Assembly: GCA_964501655.1 (NCBI GenBank)
Contig: CAZCTN010000020.1
Coordinates: 1-55,291, forward strand
Source: JAAYJK01 sp964501655
Lineage (GTDB): Bacteria; Bacillota; Syntrophomonadia; Syntrophomonadales; Syntrophomonadaceae
Direction: 5' to 3'
DNA length: 55,291 bases
The notes beneath the pieces were generated by a model that made no database searches, was not told the origin of the DNA, and was given only the letters and a program-made list of their open reading frames with translations. Each line of letters starts with the position of its first letter. Position 1 is the first letter of the stretch. Positions 34,598 through 44,017 of the stretch are shown in pieces. The position numbers and the translations under genes are program-made.

Positions 34598-35461
34598 TTA
34601 TCGAAAACGTCCCATAACGTTGCTGTTTTTTGGGCTGCCCCGGCCCTGCAGCTGATTGAGTAAAACATCCAGATCCTCGTTTTTCTTGAGCAGAACCCCC
34701 AGGAAAGGTATTTCCTTTTTAATCTTGCCCGGGCTAATTCCTCCCACTACCAGGGCTTGCAGCCAATCAATCAACTCACTGGTACTGGGCTTTTTTTGTA
34801 TATCCGCAATATTGCGCAGCATGTAAAAGGTTTCCATGGCCTGTTCCAGCAGCTTCCTCTCCAGTTGGGGATGATGAACGCCAATGATACTTTCCATGGT
34901 TTCCGGGTCCGGAAATGCAATGTAATGGAAGATGCAGCGCCGCAAGAAAGCATCGGGAAGTTCTTTTTCGGCGTTGCTGGTAATAATGACAATAGGGCGC
35001 TGCCTGGCGGTTATGGTCTCTTTTGTCTCTGGTATATAAAAACTCATCTGATCCAATTCCCATAACAAGTCGTTGGGAAATTCCAGATCGGCTTTATCGA
35101 TCTCGTCAATCAAAAGGACCACCTGCTTGTGTGCTACGAAGGCTTCCCCCAGTTTACCCAGTTTTATGTACTTTTTGATGTTGGATACATCACTCTCTCC
35201 AAATTGACTGTCATACAGCCTTTGTACGGTATCATATACATACAGGCCTTCCTGGGCTTTGGTAGTTGATTTGATGTTCCATATTATCAATTCCATGTTC
35301 ATGGATTCAGCTATGCTCTGGGCCAGCATGGTCTTCCCCGTTCCCGGTTCCCCTTTGATCAGGAGCGGCTTTTTAAGAGCTATAGCTATGTTAACACTGT
35401 TGCTGAGTTCATCTGATACAATGTATCCCGACGAACCCCGGTATTTTACGCTTGCTGACAT
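34598..35461 (-). CDS. MoxR-type AAA+ ATPase
   Basis: 287 residues from an ATG at 35461 with an AGGGGGA site; the frame is open to 35668 but that part overlaps the next gene. Walker A IKGEPGTGKTMLAQSIA (about 40), Walker B VVLLIDEIDKADLEFPNDLL, sensor PIVIITSNAEKELPDAFLRRCIFH. MoxR ATPases act with VWA proteins in protein maturation; the following gene supplies that partner 22 bases away. Confidence 0.92.
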   Translation of the reverse strand: MSASVKYRGSSGYIVSDELSNSVNIAIALKKPLLIKGEPGTGKTMLAQSIAESMNMELIIWNIKSTTKAQEGLYVYDTVQRLYDSQFGESDVSNIKKYIKLGKLGEAFVAHKQVVLLIDEIDKADLEFPNDLLWELDQMSFYIPETKETITARQRPIVIITSNAEKELPDAFLRRCIFHYIAFPDPETMESIIGVHHPQLERKLLEQAMETFYMLRNIADIQKKPSTSELIDWLQALVVGGISPGKIKKEIPFLGVLLKKNEDLDVLLNQLQGRGSPKNSNVMGRFR

Positions 35462-35564
35462 GATTTCTATTCCCCCTGTTACTTGTATGTAGTCTAAACT
35501 TGAACAAATGATAACAGAAGTACCTCCAAGCGTCAATTGTGAATATTTTTGCAATCCAAGCTTA

Positions 35565-36809
35565 TTAGGGTCTGGCAGCATGTTTCCCCGCCACATATCC
35601 GGTGGAAAAAGCAGCTTGCAAGTTAAATCCTCCGGTATACCCGTCAACATCCAGCACTTCTCCGGCAAAATACAGGCCCCGAATAATCCTGGACTCCATG
35701 GTACGAGGGTTCACTTCTTTTACATCTACTCCGCCTGCGGTTACAATAGCTTCCGCCACCGGCCGGGTATCAACCACGGTCATAGGGAAATTCTTCAATA
35801 GGTTCACCAGTCTTTTCCTTTCCTCCCGGTTTATACTGCTGCATTCCCTGTCGCCATGGATCCCGCTCAGGGCAATAATAACTGGTATCATCTTCCTGGG
35901 CAGAAGATCCCCCAGTGAGTTGCGAATATTACGGCGGGAATACTTAATTAAATCCCTCTGTACTCTTTCATCCAATTTCTCCTGACTAATAGCAGGTTTC
36001 AAATCGATAAGCAGCCGGACCTTTTGTTTCTCTTGGTGCAGGTATCTGCCTATATCACTGCTCATACTCAATATAATTGGGCCTGAAACGCCAAAATGAG
36101 TAAAAAGCATTTCTCCAAAATCGCTGTTAATAGCCGCTCCATCCTCTTTACTGGCCCAGGCCCGCACGTTCTTGAGACTGAGCCCTTGCAGCTCCTTGAC
36201 CCATCCCTCCGCGATCACCAGCGGCACCAGTGATGGCCGGGGATCAATTATCTGGTGACCAGCGGCTTCAGCCCACCTGTATCCATCACCGGTAGAACCG
36301 GTAGACGGATAGGACAAGCCCCCGGTAGCAATGATTACCGCATCAGTATGTATCCGCTCCCCCTGGCTGACCACCCCGGCCACTCTTTCCCCTTCTACTA
36401 ATATGCGGCTGACCTGCCGATCCAGTAAAACCTTCACCCCGTTGGCCTCTAACTGCCGGCAAAGCACATTTACCACGTCCAGTGCCCTTTCGCTTTCGGG
36501 GAATACCCTGTTTCCTCGTTCCACCCTGGTCTTCAAACCTTTTTGTTCAAAGTACTCTATTAAATCATAATTGGAAAACTCTGACAAAGCACTATATAGA
36601 AACCGTCCGTTTCCAGGATAAGCGGCAATGAAATCATCCCGATCGGCCATGGATGTTATATTCCCCCGTCCCTTTCCAGTGATGCCCAGTTTCTTCCCTA
36701 CCCGGCGGTTCTTCTCTATTAGAATAACTTGAGCACCATTGGCTCGGGCATTAATTGCTGCCATCATACCCGCAGGACCCGCCCCAATCACTGCTATTGT
36801 GCGTTTCAC
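35565..36809 (-). CDS. BaiN/HI0933-family NAD(P)/FAD-dependent oxidoreductase
   Basis: 414 residues from a GTG with an AGGAGGGG site. FAD motif IAVIGAGPAGMMAAINARANG, the family block KNRRVGKKLGITGKGRGNITS, GGLSYPSTGSTGDGYRWAEAAGH, FTHFGVSGPIILSMS, and C-terminal GLYFAGEVLDVDGYTGGFNLQAAFSTGYVAG. This is the flavoprotein family that includes BaiN and YhiN; reactions are mostly unknown. It stands alone on the minus strand upstream of the MoxR gene. Confidence 0.92.
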   Translation of the reverse strand: MKRTIAVIGAGPAGMMAAINARANGAQVILIEKNRRVGKKLGITGKGRGNITSMADRDDFIAAYPGNGRFLYSALSEFSNYDLIEYFEQKGLKTRVERGNRVFPESERALDVVNVLCRQLEANGVKVLLDRQVSRILVEGERVAGVVSQGERIHTDAVIIATGGLSYPSTGSTGDGYRWAEAAGHQIIDPRPSLVPLVIAEGWVKELQGLSLKNVRAWASKEDGAAINSDFGEMLFTHFGVSGPIILSMSSDIGRYLHQEKQKVRLLIDLKPAISQEKLDERVQRDLIKYSRRNIRNSLGDLLPRKMIPVIIALSGIHGDRECSSINREERKRLVNLLKNFPMTVVDTRPVAEAIVTAGGVDVKEVNPRTMESRIIRGLYFAGEVLDVDGYTGGFNLQAAFSTGYVAGKHAARP

Positions 36810-36903
36810 GGAACCCCTCCTAATAAATGTTCTTTATCTATATGTCCTAATCTGCTACAATTTTGATTATCAGTAAACCCTAAAATACAGGAGGTTATAG
36901 GAA

Positions 36904-37455
36904 TTGGACAAAGGCACTTACCAAATACCCCGCAGTCTGCCTGTACTGGCAGTGGTTATTCTGGCCGCTATGTTTTATTATGCCGCGTTTATAGAAAACC
37001 CAACCCCGGAGGATACAGTGGCTGAATTTTATGAAGCTTTTTTTATTCAGGATTTTGACCTGGCCGCCCAAAACATAAGTGTTTTCTGGGCTGCCCAGCT
37101 GTTGCCGGACTATGCTGATCATAAGCCTGCTCAATTGCTGGCTGAACGACCAGCCCTGGAAAAGGAAGCCGCCAAGTTTTTTGCCCGGGTGGAAGAACAG
37201 AACCCTACCCCGCCTGACGTAAGTATAGCAATCAACCCGGCTTATTCCCGGACCGGTGAATACTCAGCACTGGTGGTGTATGAGTTATCCCAGGGCAGCG
37301 ATGCTGTATCCATGGAGATTGCCATACTCATAAAAGAAAACGATCGTTTCTATATCATGAACGTAATTCCTTTAAGGGAAGAGAATCTTAAAGATGTCCA
37401 GGAATTTGACATGGGGGACCTGGATGCTGATTTCCAGGAAATATTAAAGTTATAG
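36904..37455 (+). CDS. unknown membrane-anchored protein
   Basis: 183 residues from a TTG behind an AGGAGG site. One N-terminal membrane segment (about 11-28), then a globular part beginning PEDTVAEFYEAFFIQDFDLAAQ, which recalls NTF2-like/DUF4878 folds, ending in an acidic tail. Not recognised with certainty. Single gene with its own terminator, divergent from the flavoprotein gene. Confidence 0.7.
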   Translation: MDKGTYQIPRSLPVLAVVILAAMFYYAAFIENPTPEDTVAEFYEAFFIQDFDLAAQNISVFWAAQLLPDYADHKPAQLLAERPALEKEAAKFFARVEEQNPTPPDVSIAINPAYSRTGEYSALVVYELSQGSDAVSMEIAILIKENDRFYIMNVIPLREENLKDVQEFDMGDLDADFQEILKL

Positions 37456-37467
37456 AAAAGTATCTTA

Positions 37468-37494
37468 AACAGTCCTGCCAGTTGCAGGACTGTT
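37468..37494 (+). terminator. terminator after the anchored protein
   Basis: AACAGTCCTGC / GCAGGACTGTT stem (37468-37478 with 37484-37494), loop CAGTT, followed by a T-run. It sits 12 bases after the stop and may also act for the convergent nucleotidyltransferase gene. Confidence 0.93.
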
Positions 37495-37508
37495 TTTTTG
37501 CCGATTAA

Positions 37509-38588
37509 TCAGCCGATTTGACCCTGCTCCCGTTCAGCATCGCCAATAGTGGTATTAAACACCTTGGAGCCTGCAGGTATTATATTCCCGTCACTGAGCC
37601 GGCAGCCGCTTCCCACAACTGACCCGCTCTCCAGCCGCACCCCGGTTCCCAGCTGGCAGGCAGATCCTACTACCGCCTCATTTATTATCGAATCATCTCC
37701 AATTATGCTATTATTCCATATCACACAATCTGATAAGGTCACTCCAGATCCTATCACACATCCATCTCCAATGACTACCGAGCCCTTAATCTTGACCCTA
37801 TCCCTGAATTTCACCTGACGGCCAGCCAGACTCCGGGCACCATCTGAGGTATAGATCATTTGCCCCGAAGATAAAACCTTTACCTGACCATCCATGAGAT
37901 CCAGGTGGGCCTGGCGGTAGGTATCTATATTTCCTGTGTCACACCAATAAGCACTGGTGCTGATCCCATAAAAGGGTGCAGCTATTTTTACTAGATGAGG
38001 AAAAACCTGTTTGCCGAAATCATAAAACTGCCGGGCAGGAATGTATTTAAAAATTTCTGGCTCGAATATGTATATACCCGTATTAGCCATGTCACTCAAG
38101 GCTTCGCAGGATTTGGGTTTCTCCTGAAAACTTCTTATTTTATTTTCACGATCGGTAATTACTATCCCAAATTGTTCCGCTTCTTCTACCTTTTTTAAAG
38201 CAATAGTTGCCAGAGCTCCATGGCTCCGATGAAAGTGAAACAGAGAGGTTATATCAATATCGGTTAAAGCATCCCCGCTGATAACCACAAAAGTATCATC
38301 CAGAAACCATTCGCATTTCTTAACTCCCCCCGCAGTTCCCAGCAACTCCTCTTCCGGAGAGTAAGTAATGGATATCCCATAGTTGGTGCCGTCTTTAAAA
38401 TAATCCCTGATCACCCGGGGTTGATAATGCAGGTTGGCTATCAGCTGTTTACAGCCATGTTGTTCCAGTAAACGGACTATGTGTTCCATTAAGGGACGGT
38501 TTCCAACCGGAACCATAGGCTTGGGGATATGCATGGTCAGGGGCATCAAACGTGATCCCACCCCTGCCGCCATTATCATAGCCTTCAT
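37509..38588 (-). CDS. sugar-phosphate nucleotidyltransferase (mannose-1-P guanylyltransferase-like)
   Basis: 359 residues. N-terminal nucleotidyltransferase domain with the pyrophosphorylase loop AAGVGSRLMPLTMHIPKPMVPVGNRPL and the metal-binding SGDALTDID; C-terminal left-handed beta-helix hexapeptide repeats (VVIGDGCVIGSGVTLSDCVIWNN...). This two-domain layout is that of GDP-mannose pyrophosphorylase-like and GlmU-like enzymes, which make NDP-sugars for cell-surface polymers. Exact sugar and nucleotide are not determinable. No acetyltransferase is implied. Confidence 0.85.
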   Translation of the reverse strand: MKAMIMAAGVGSRLMPLTMHIPKPMVPVGNRPLMEHIVRLLEQHGCKQLIANLHYQPRVIRDYFKDGTNYGISITYSPEEELLGTAGGVKKCEWFLDDTFVVISGDALTDIDITSLFHFHRSHGALATIALKKVEEAEQFGIVITDRENKIRSFQEKPKSCEALSDMANTGIYIFEPEIFKYIPARQFYDFGKQVFPHLVKIAAPFYGISTSAYWCDTGNIDTYRQAHLDLMDGQVKVLSSGQMIYTSDGARSLAGRQVKFRDRVKIKGSVVIGDGCVIGSGVTLSDCVIWNNSIIGDDSIINEAVVGSACQLGTGVRLESGSVVGSGCRLSDGNIIPAGSKVFNTTIGDAEREQGQIG

Positions 38589-38820
38589 CTAGGTAAATCC
38601 CCCCGTTTATTTAAACATGTAAGGCACTCTGCCAGCACCACAATTTGCTTGCGCCAGCTGAAAAATAAGGAAGCGGAGAACATCTCGTAACCTCGTTATC
38701 CTTGTATGTATAATTTACCAGAGACACTTTTATATATCATATCATAGTATCGTAAACATAGGGAACAAGTCCTGGCCGGATCATGGCCAGCCGGAAGTCA
38801 ATTACCCTATATATAGTAAA

Positions 38821-38848
38821 TATCCCGACCATATATGCGGCCGGGATA
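38821..38848 (-). other. hairpin downstream of the 107-residue ORF
   Basis: TATCCCGACC (38821-38830) pairs with GGCCGGGATA (38839-38848) with one wobble, 10 bases after the stop of the gene at 38859. The run of A/T lies on the wrong side for a standard minus-strand terminator, so its function is uncertain. The rest of 38589-38820 holds no recognisable gene; a CTGGCC/GGCCAG repeat is at 38772-38790. Confidence 0.4.
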
Positions 38849-38858
38849 AAAAATATCT

Positions 38859-39182
38859 TTACTGAATATGGGTTCTGAGCCTGGATGAGTTTAACTGCAT
38901 AGCCAAGAATTCAAGATGGGTCTTGATTTCTCCTACTATGTAATCGATTTCCTCTCTGCTGGCCTTATTAATGGATGCCTGTCGATCTACTTCCTCTATG
39001 GTTTCAAACATTTGCTCGATACCCATATAGGCGTGATGTTCATTTTCCTCCAGCAAATAATAAGCCAGTTCCGTTAAATCCATGTATAATTCCTTGAGCT
39101 GAGATTTGGGCTGATATATACTGTCTAGCTGGTTTACCTGCGCCAGTATTGCCCGATAGCAATTTATCACCGGGCTCCGCAA
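38859..39182 (-). CDS. unknown small helical protein
   Basis: 107 residues from a TTG with a GGGAGG site 9 bases upstream. Predominantly helical and acidic, without Cys clusters or membrane segments (LKELYMDLTELAYYLLEENEHHAYMGIEQMFETIEEVDRQ region). Not recognised. The good ribosome binding site and strand position support a real gene. The 290 bases between it and the cimA operon hold only the cimA terminator. Confidence 0.6.
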   Translation of the reverse strand: MRSPVINCYRAILAQVNQLDSIYQPKSQLKELYMDLTELAYYLLEENEHHAYMGIEQMFETIEEVDRQASINKASREEIDYIVGEIKTHLEFLAMQLNSSRLRTHIQ

Positions 39183-39366
39183 AATAACTACCTCCCCACA
39201 CTTTATGTTTATCGCCTATGTATTTACATAATTTGCCATATTAAATAATTCCGCACCTTCATCAGTGTATAGAACAAATAGCTTTTAGTCAATATGTTAA
39301 TCCCAATTTATCGCCATTGTTTTCCGTCAAACTTCTGGCATAACTCTGTTAATCTGATTCATTTCG

Positions 39367-39403
39367 GCAAAAAAGGGGCGGTTTGACTGAAGACCTGCCC
39401 CTT
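39367..39403 (-). terminator. terminator of the ilv-leu-cimA operon
   Basis: Minus strand: AAGGGGC-A-GGT ... ACC-G-CCCCTT followed by TTTTTT. The stem spans 39373-39403 and the U-run 39367-39374, about 70 bases after the cimA stop. Confidence 0.9.
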
Positions 39404-39472
39404 ATTTATGATAGCTATATACGGATAAACTATTCTTAAAGTAAATAGGGTTCTTCTATTCGCTATTGTCTG

Positions 39473-41056
39473 CTAATTTTCCATATTCTTCTTCATCAGC
39501 TTGTAATTTATGCTGTCCGCCAATGCCTGCCAGGATGCTTCAATAATGTTTTCCGAAACCCCTACCGTGCTCCACTTGCTACTGTGATCTCCCGACTCGA
39601 TTAAAACCCGGACTCGGGCAGCAGTGGCCTGGCTCCCGTCCAGCACCCGAACCTTGTAATCGGATAGATGCATCTCTTCTATATCCGGGAACACTTCATG
39701 CAAAGCTTTCCTCAGAGAATTATCCAGGGCATTAACCGGTCCGTCACCTTCAGCAGCCGTATGCACCACCTTGTCATCTATGGCTACTTTGATCATAGCT
39801 TCAGATGTCATCTCCCCGTCTCCGTTCTTTTCCAGAATAATTTTCAGGTTCTGTAAATCAAAATACTCCTTAAACTGCCCGAATGCTTTTCTCAGCAATA
39901 GTTCCATTGAAGCTTCCGCACCTTCAAACTGAAAGCCTTGGTTTTCCAATTCCTTGATCTGTCTTATAACTTTCCGGGTCTCAGCATCATATTCGTTTAC
40001 ATCTATATTAAACTCCCGGGCTTTATATAATAAATTGGAAAGTCCGGATAGCTCGGAAACCAGCACTCGTCTGTGGTTCCCCACCGCTTCGGGATCAATA
40101 TGTTCATAAGTAAGAGAATCCTTGAGCAGCGCACTTACATGTATTCCGCCCTTATGAGCGAAGGCTCCGTGTCCCACATAGGGCTGGTTGTTGTGATGCG
40201 GCATATTGGCTATTTCACTGATATAACGAGATACTTCCGTCAGCCGTTTCAGATTACCGGCTGGCAAAGCTCGCCGGTGCATTTTAAGTTCCAATCCCGC
40301 TATCACCGTGCACAGGTCCACGTTGCCGCAGCGTTCACCATAGCCGTTCATGGTTCCCTGTACATGCACACAACCATGCTGGACTGCCATCAGAGTGTTG
40401 GCGGTTGCACAGCCGGAATCATTATGCACGTGCACTCCCAGCTGCCGCTGGTTGTTAGTTCTTACCTTTTCAAATATGTCAGCGATTTCCCAGGGCATAG
40501 TTCCGCCGTTGGTGTCACACAAAACCAGGCAGTCAGCTCCAGCTGATTCTGCTGCCCCCAGCACCTCCAGGGCATAGTCCGGATTGTTTTTATATCCATC
40601 AAAAAAGTGTTCCGCATCAAATATTACTTCCAGGCCCTTATCTTTGAGATATACGACGGTATCTCTAATCATTTTCAGATTTTCTTCCCGAGTAGTCTCT
40701 AACGCCCGGGTTACATGGAAATCCCATGATTTGCCGAATATGGTAGCTGCGGATACTCCAGCCTCCAGCACCGCCTTGATATTGCTGTCCGTTTTTACAT
40801 TAATCCCCGGTTTGCGGGTAGAACTGAAAGCAGTAATCCTGGCCTGCTGCAGCTCCAACCCAACTGCCTGACGAAAAAATTCCAGGTCCTTGGGGTTGCT
40901 GCCCGGCCAACCGCCCTCAATATAGGCAATACCCAGGTAATCCAACTTTTTAGCGATTTTTAGCTTATCATCAATGGTAAAGGATAAACCTTCTCCCTGC
41001 GAACCATCCCGCAGAGTGGTATCATAGACCGCTACATCCAATTTTTTATTCCCAAT
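39473..41056 (-). CDS. cimA: citramalate synthase
   Basis: About 527 residues. It condenses pyruvate with acetyl-CoA to (R)-citramalate, the first step of a threonine-independent isoleucine route. N-terminal YDTTLRDGSQGEGLSF with the catalytic Arg and metal Asp, metal-binding VHVHNDSGCATANTL near 210, and the C-terminal LeuA-type allosteric domain. The subgroup signature (GSQGEG, IEGGWPGSNPKD) separates it from the LeuA encoded at 44018. Start: a GAGGAGGG site at 41063-41070 is 6 bases before an in-frame ATT (41056) but 21 before the first TTG (41041), so a rare ATT start is likely. Last gene of the operon. Confidence 0.93.
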   Translation of the reverse strand: MGNKKLDVAVYDTTLRDGSQGEGLSFTIDDKLKIAKKLDYLGIAYIEGGWPGSNPKDLEFFRQAVGLELQQARITAFSSTRKPGINVKTDSNIKAVLEAGVSAATIFGKSWDFHVTRALETTREENLKMIRDTVVYLKDKGLEVIFDAEHFFDGYKNNPDYALEVLGAAESAGADCLVLCDTNGGTMPWEIADIFEKVRTNNQRQLGVHVHNDSGCATANTLMAVQHGCVHVQGTMNGYGERCGNVDLCTVIAGLELKMHRRALPAGNLKRLTEVSRYISEIANMPHHNNQPYVGHGAFAHKGGIHVSALLKDSLTYEHIDPEAVGNHRRVLVSELSGLSNLLYKAREFNIDVNEYDAETRKVIRQIKELENQGFQFEGAEASMELLLRKAFGQFKEYFDLQNLKIILEKNGDGEMTSEAMIKVAIDDKVVHTAAEGDGPVNALDNSLRKALHEVFPDIEEMHLSDYKVRVLDGSQATAARVRVLIESGDHSSKWSTVGVSENIIEASWQALADSINYKLMKKNMEN

Positions 41057-41089
41057 ATTATGCCCTCCTCACTTCTATTACCATCCAAT

Positions 41090-42193
41090 CTACAGCAGCC
41101 TTATTTTGGCCGCAATGATATCTCCCATTTCTTTGGTTCCCATCACTTTAATTGCTGTCTCTCCTGGATCACTGCCGGCCAGCAGATCTCCGGTCCGGTA
41201 TCCTTCTTCCAATGCTCTGTTAACCGCTTGTTCCATAACTGCAGCTTCCCGGTCCATATTAAATGAATATCTGAGCATCATCGCCGCTGACAAAATAGTG
41301 GCCAGGGGATTGGCAATATTTCTTCCGGCTATATCCGGGGCACTTCCGTGGGAAGGTTCATACAATCCTACTTCTCCTCCGATGGAAGCACTGGGCAGCA
41401 TGCCTATAGAGCCGGTCAGCATGGAAGCTTCATCAGTCAATATGTCTCCAAACATGTTTTCTGTTACTATAACATCAAACTGCCGGGGTTCTCTTATCAG
41501 CTGCATGGAGCAGTTGTCTACATACATATGACTGGTTTCAACCTCCGGATACTCCTTCTCCAGAGCAATAACCGTCTCTCTCCATAAACGGGAAGACTCG
41601 AGAACATTGGCCTTATCCACTGAACATAATTTTTTTCTTCTCTTCCCGGCTACCTCGAAAGCCAAGCGTACTATCCTTTCGATTTCATGGGTGGAATAAG
41701 TTAGTACATCAGTAGCTTTTTGGCCTCCATCCGGAGTTTTTTCCCGGCTTTTGTCTCCAAAATATAATCCCCCGGTCAATTCCCGTATCACCATTATATC
41801 TACTCCCTGTATGACTTCTTCCTTTATGGTAGAAGCCTGGAGTAAACCCGGGAACAGTATACAGGGGCGCAGATTAGCAAATAGAGCCAGTTCTTTCCTC
41901 AAGGGCAGTAAAGCTCCCACCTCCGGACGCAGGTGTACCGGCAGGTCATCATACTGGGGCCCGCCGATGGCTCCCAAAAGCACCGCGTCAGAACTCTTGC
42001 ATATAGCCAGAGTTTCGGGCGGTAGCGGGTGTCCTGCCGCATCGTAAGCGGCTCCTCCTACCAGGGCTTCGGTAAAGTCAAACTGATGTCCAAATTTTTC
42101 TGCCACTGCTTGTAAAGCCTTAACCGCTTCCGGCACGATTTCAATTCCGATGCCATCCCCAGGCAATACTGCTATTTTATACCTTATCGTCAT
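41090..42193 (-). CDS. leuB: 3-isopropylmalate dehydrogenase
   Basis: 367 residues. NAD-dependent oxidative decarboxylation of 3-isopropylmalate (and likely 3-methylmalate after CimA). IAVLPGDGIGIEI at the N-terminus, RELTGGLYFG, the metal-binding NMFGDILTDEASMLTGSIGMLPSAS near 240, and the NAD-binding EPSHGSAPDIAGRNIANP. ATG with an AGGTG site. Eighth gene of the operon, between leuD and cimA. Confidence 0.97.
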   Translation of the reverse strand: MTIRYKIAVLPGDGIGIEIVPEAVKALQAVAEKFGHQFDFTEALVGGAAYDAAGHPLPPETLAICKSSDAVLLGAIGGPQYDDLPVHLRPEVGALLPLRKELALFANLRPCILFPGLLQASTIKEEVIQGVDIMVIRELTGGLYFGDKSREKTPDGGQKATDVLTYSTHEIERIVRLAFEVAGKRRKKLCSVDKANVLESSRLWRETVIALEKEYPEVETSHMYVDNCSMQLIREPRQFDVIVTENMFGDILTDEASMLTGSIGMLPSASIGGEVGLYEPSHGSAPDIAGRNIANPLATILSAAMMLRYSFNMDREAAVMEQAVNRALEEGYRTGDLLAGSDPGETAIKVMGTKEMGDIIAAKIRLL

Positions 42194-42231
42194 CCTCTAT
42201 CACCTTTCTTATACGCGGGTTTTTCTGAGTA

Positions 42232-42717
42232 CTATTTGTCTCTGACATAGTTGATCAGACCGCCCTTATCCATGATCTGCTGCATAAAATCGGGAAAGGG
42301 TATAGCCTGGTACTCTTCAGAAGTCCTGAGATTGACAATTTTGCCGGTTTCCAGGTCTACCTGAACCTCATCTCCTTCTTCTATAGCTTCGGCTGCCGCA
42401 CTGCATTCCAGTATGGGCAGTCCGATATTTATGCAGTTACGATAGAATATACGAGCGAAGGATTTCGCTATGACACATGATATACTGGCCCCTTTGATAG
42501 CAATGGGGGCATGCTCCCTGGAACTGCCGCAGCCAAAATTCTTGTCGGCAACAATAATGTCTCCGGGCTGTACCTTGCTGGGAAACTCGGGATCGGCGTC
42601 CTCCATGCAATGCCGGGCCAGTTCCCGGGGGTCAAAAGTATTCAAGTACCTGGCCGGTATAATAGCATCAGTGTCAATATCCGCACCAAATTTATGAACC
42701 TTGCCTGAAAAAACCAT
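42232..42717 (-). CDS. leuD: 3-isopropylmalate dehydratase small subunit
   Basis: 161 residues, the short archaeal/clostridial-type LeuD. VHKFGADIDTDAIIPARYLN at the N-terminus, the GCGSSREHAPIAIKGA swivelling-domain motif, ARIFYRNCINIGLPIL, and Arg/Gly-rich ends typical of the family. It forms the isomerase with LeuC. GGAGG site; 15 bases after leuC. Confidence 0.96.
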   Translation of the reverse strand: MVFSGKVHKFGADIDTDAIIPARYLNTFDPRELARHCMEDADPEFPSKVQPGDIIVADKNFGCGSSREHAPIAIKGASISCVIAKSFARIFYRNCINIGLPILECSAAAEAIEEGDEVQVDLETGKIVNLRTSEEYQAIPFPDFMQQIMDKGGLINYVRDK

Positions 42718-42732
42718 AAATTTAATCCTCCT

Positions 42733-43992
42733 TTAAACCTCCCAGGGAGCGGTTATTTTACCTTTTACGGCACTGGCGGCTGCAACCGCCGGACTGGACA
42801 GGTATACCTCACTTTCCGGATGGCCCATCCGGCCCACAAAATTACGATTGGTAGTAGCCAGGGCTTTTTCCCCTTTGGCCAGTATCCCCATGTGACCTCC
42901 CAAACAGGGTCCGCAGGTGGGAGTGCTTACTGCTGCACCGGCCTCGATAAATATCTCGATATATCCTTTTCGCAGGGCCTCCAGGTATACCTGCTGAGTG
43001 CCCGGCAGGATAATGGTGCGGATTTCCGGATGGACTTTCCGTCCTTTGAGAATCCCGGCCGCAATCTTCAGGTCCTCTATTCTGCCGTTGGTACACGAAC
43101 CTATCACTACCTGATCCAGGGCTACCCCGGCTGCCTGGCTGATGGGCCTGGTGTTTTCGGGCAGATGGGGAAAGGCTACCACGGGTTCCAGCTTGGAAAC
43201 ATCGTATTCTCTAATCTCGCAGTATACAGCGTCCTGGTCTGAGCGGAAAATGGCAAAAGGTCTTCGGGCTCTGCTCTTCACATAATCCAGGGTAATATCA
43301 TCGGCCTCGATGATGCCATTTTTTCCCCCCGCTTCGATAGCCATGTTGGCCATAGTAAAACGGTTGTCAATAGAAAGATTCTTAATTACTTCTCCGGTGA
43401 ATTCCATGGACATATAGCGGGCACCTTCCACCCCGATATCACCGATAGTATGGAGTATGAGATCTTTGCCGCTGATCCATTCCGGCAGTTTTCCATAATA
43501 TATAAACTTGATGGATTCCGGCACTTTAAACCATGCTTCTCCGGTAGCCATACCCGCAGCCATATCGGTAGACCCTACTCCGGTAGCAAAAGCTCCCAGT
43601 GCTCCATAGGTACAGGTATGAGAGTCAGCTCCGATAATCAGATCGCCTGGCAGTACCAGTCCCTGCTCAGGCAGGAGGCAGTGCTCAATTCCCATCTGAC
43701 CAATTTCAAAATAATTCTTGATCCCGTATTGGCCGGCAAAATCTCTCATTATCTTGCACTGTTCAGCGGATTTGATATCTTTATTGGGAGCAAAATGGTC
43801 GGGAACCAGTACTATTTTATCCCGGTCAAAAACCTTATCCAATTCCAGCCGTTTAAATTCGGAAATTGCTACCGGTGCGGTAACATCGTTGCCCAACACT
43901 ATGTCCAGCTTGCAGTTCAGCAATTCTCCCGGCTCAACAAAATCCCTTCCAGCATGGGCGGCCAGAATCTTCTGACTGATAGTCATTCCCAT
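42733..43992 (-). CDS. leuC: 3-isopropylmalate dehydratase large subunit
   Basis: 419 residues from an ATG (43992) with an AAAGGAG site; the frame is open to 44031. Aconitase-family [4Fe-4S] enzyme: cluster Cys residues in VIGSCTNGR and TPTCGPCLGGH, substrate-binding GADSHTCTYGALGAFATGVGSTDMA. The short form pairs with short LeuD. Isomerises 2- to 3-isopropylmalate, and citramalate to 3-methylmalate in the CimA route. Confidence 0.97.
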   Translation of the reverse strand: MGMTISQKILAAHAGRDFVEPGELLNCKLDIVLGNDVTAPVAISEFKRLELDKVFDRDKIVLVPDHFAPNKDIKSAEQCKIMRDFAGQYGIKNYFEIGQMGIEHCLLPEQGLVLPGDLIIGADSHTCTYGALGAFATGVGSTDMAAGMATGEAWFKVPESIKFIYYGKLPEWISGKDLILHTIGDIGVEGARYMSMEFTGEVIKNLSIDNRFTMANMAIEAGGKNGIIEADDITLDYVKSRARRPFAIFRSDQDAVYCEIREYDVSKLEPVVAFPHLPENTRPISQAAGVALDQVVIGSCTNGRIEDLKIAAGILKGRKVHPEIRTIILPGTQQVYLEALRKGYIEIFIEAGAAVSTPTCGPCLGGHMGILAKGEKALATTNRNFVGRMGHPESEVYLSSPAVAAASAVKGKITAPWEV

Positions 43993-44017
43993 GAGAGCAG
44001 CTCCTTTCCCGGGGGGA

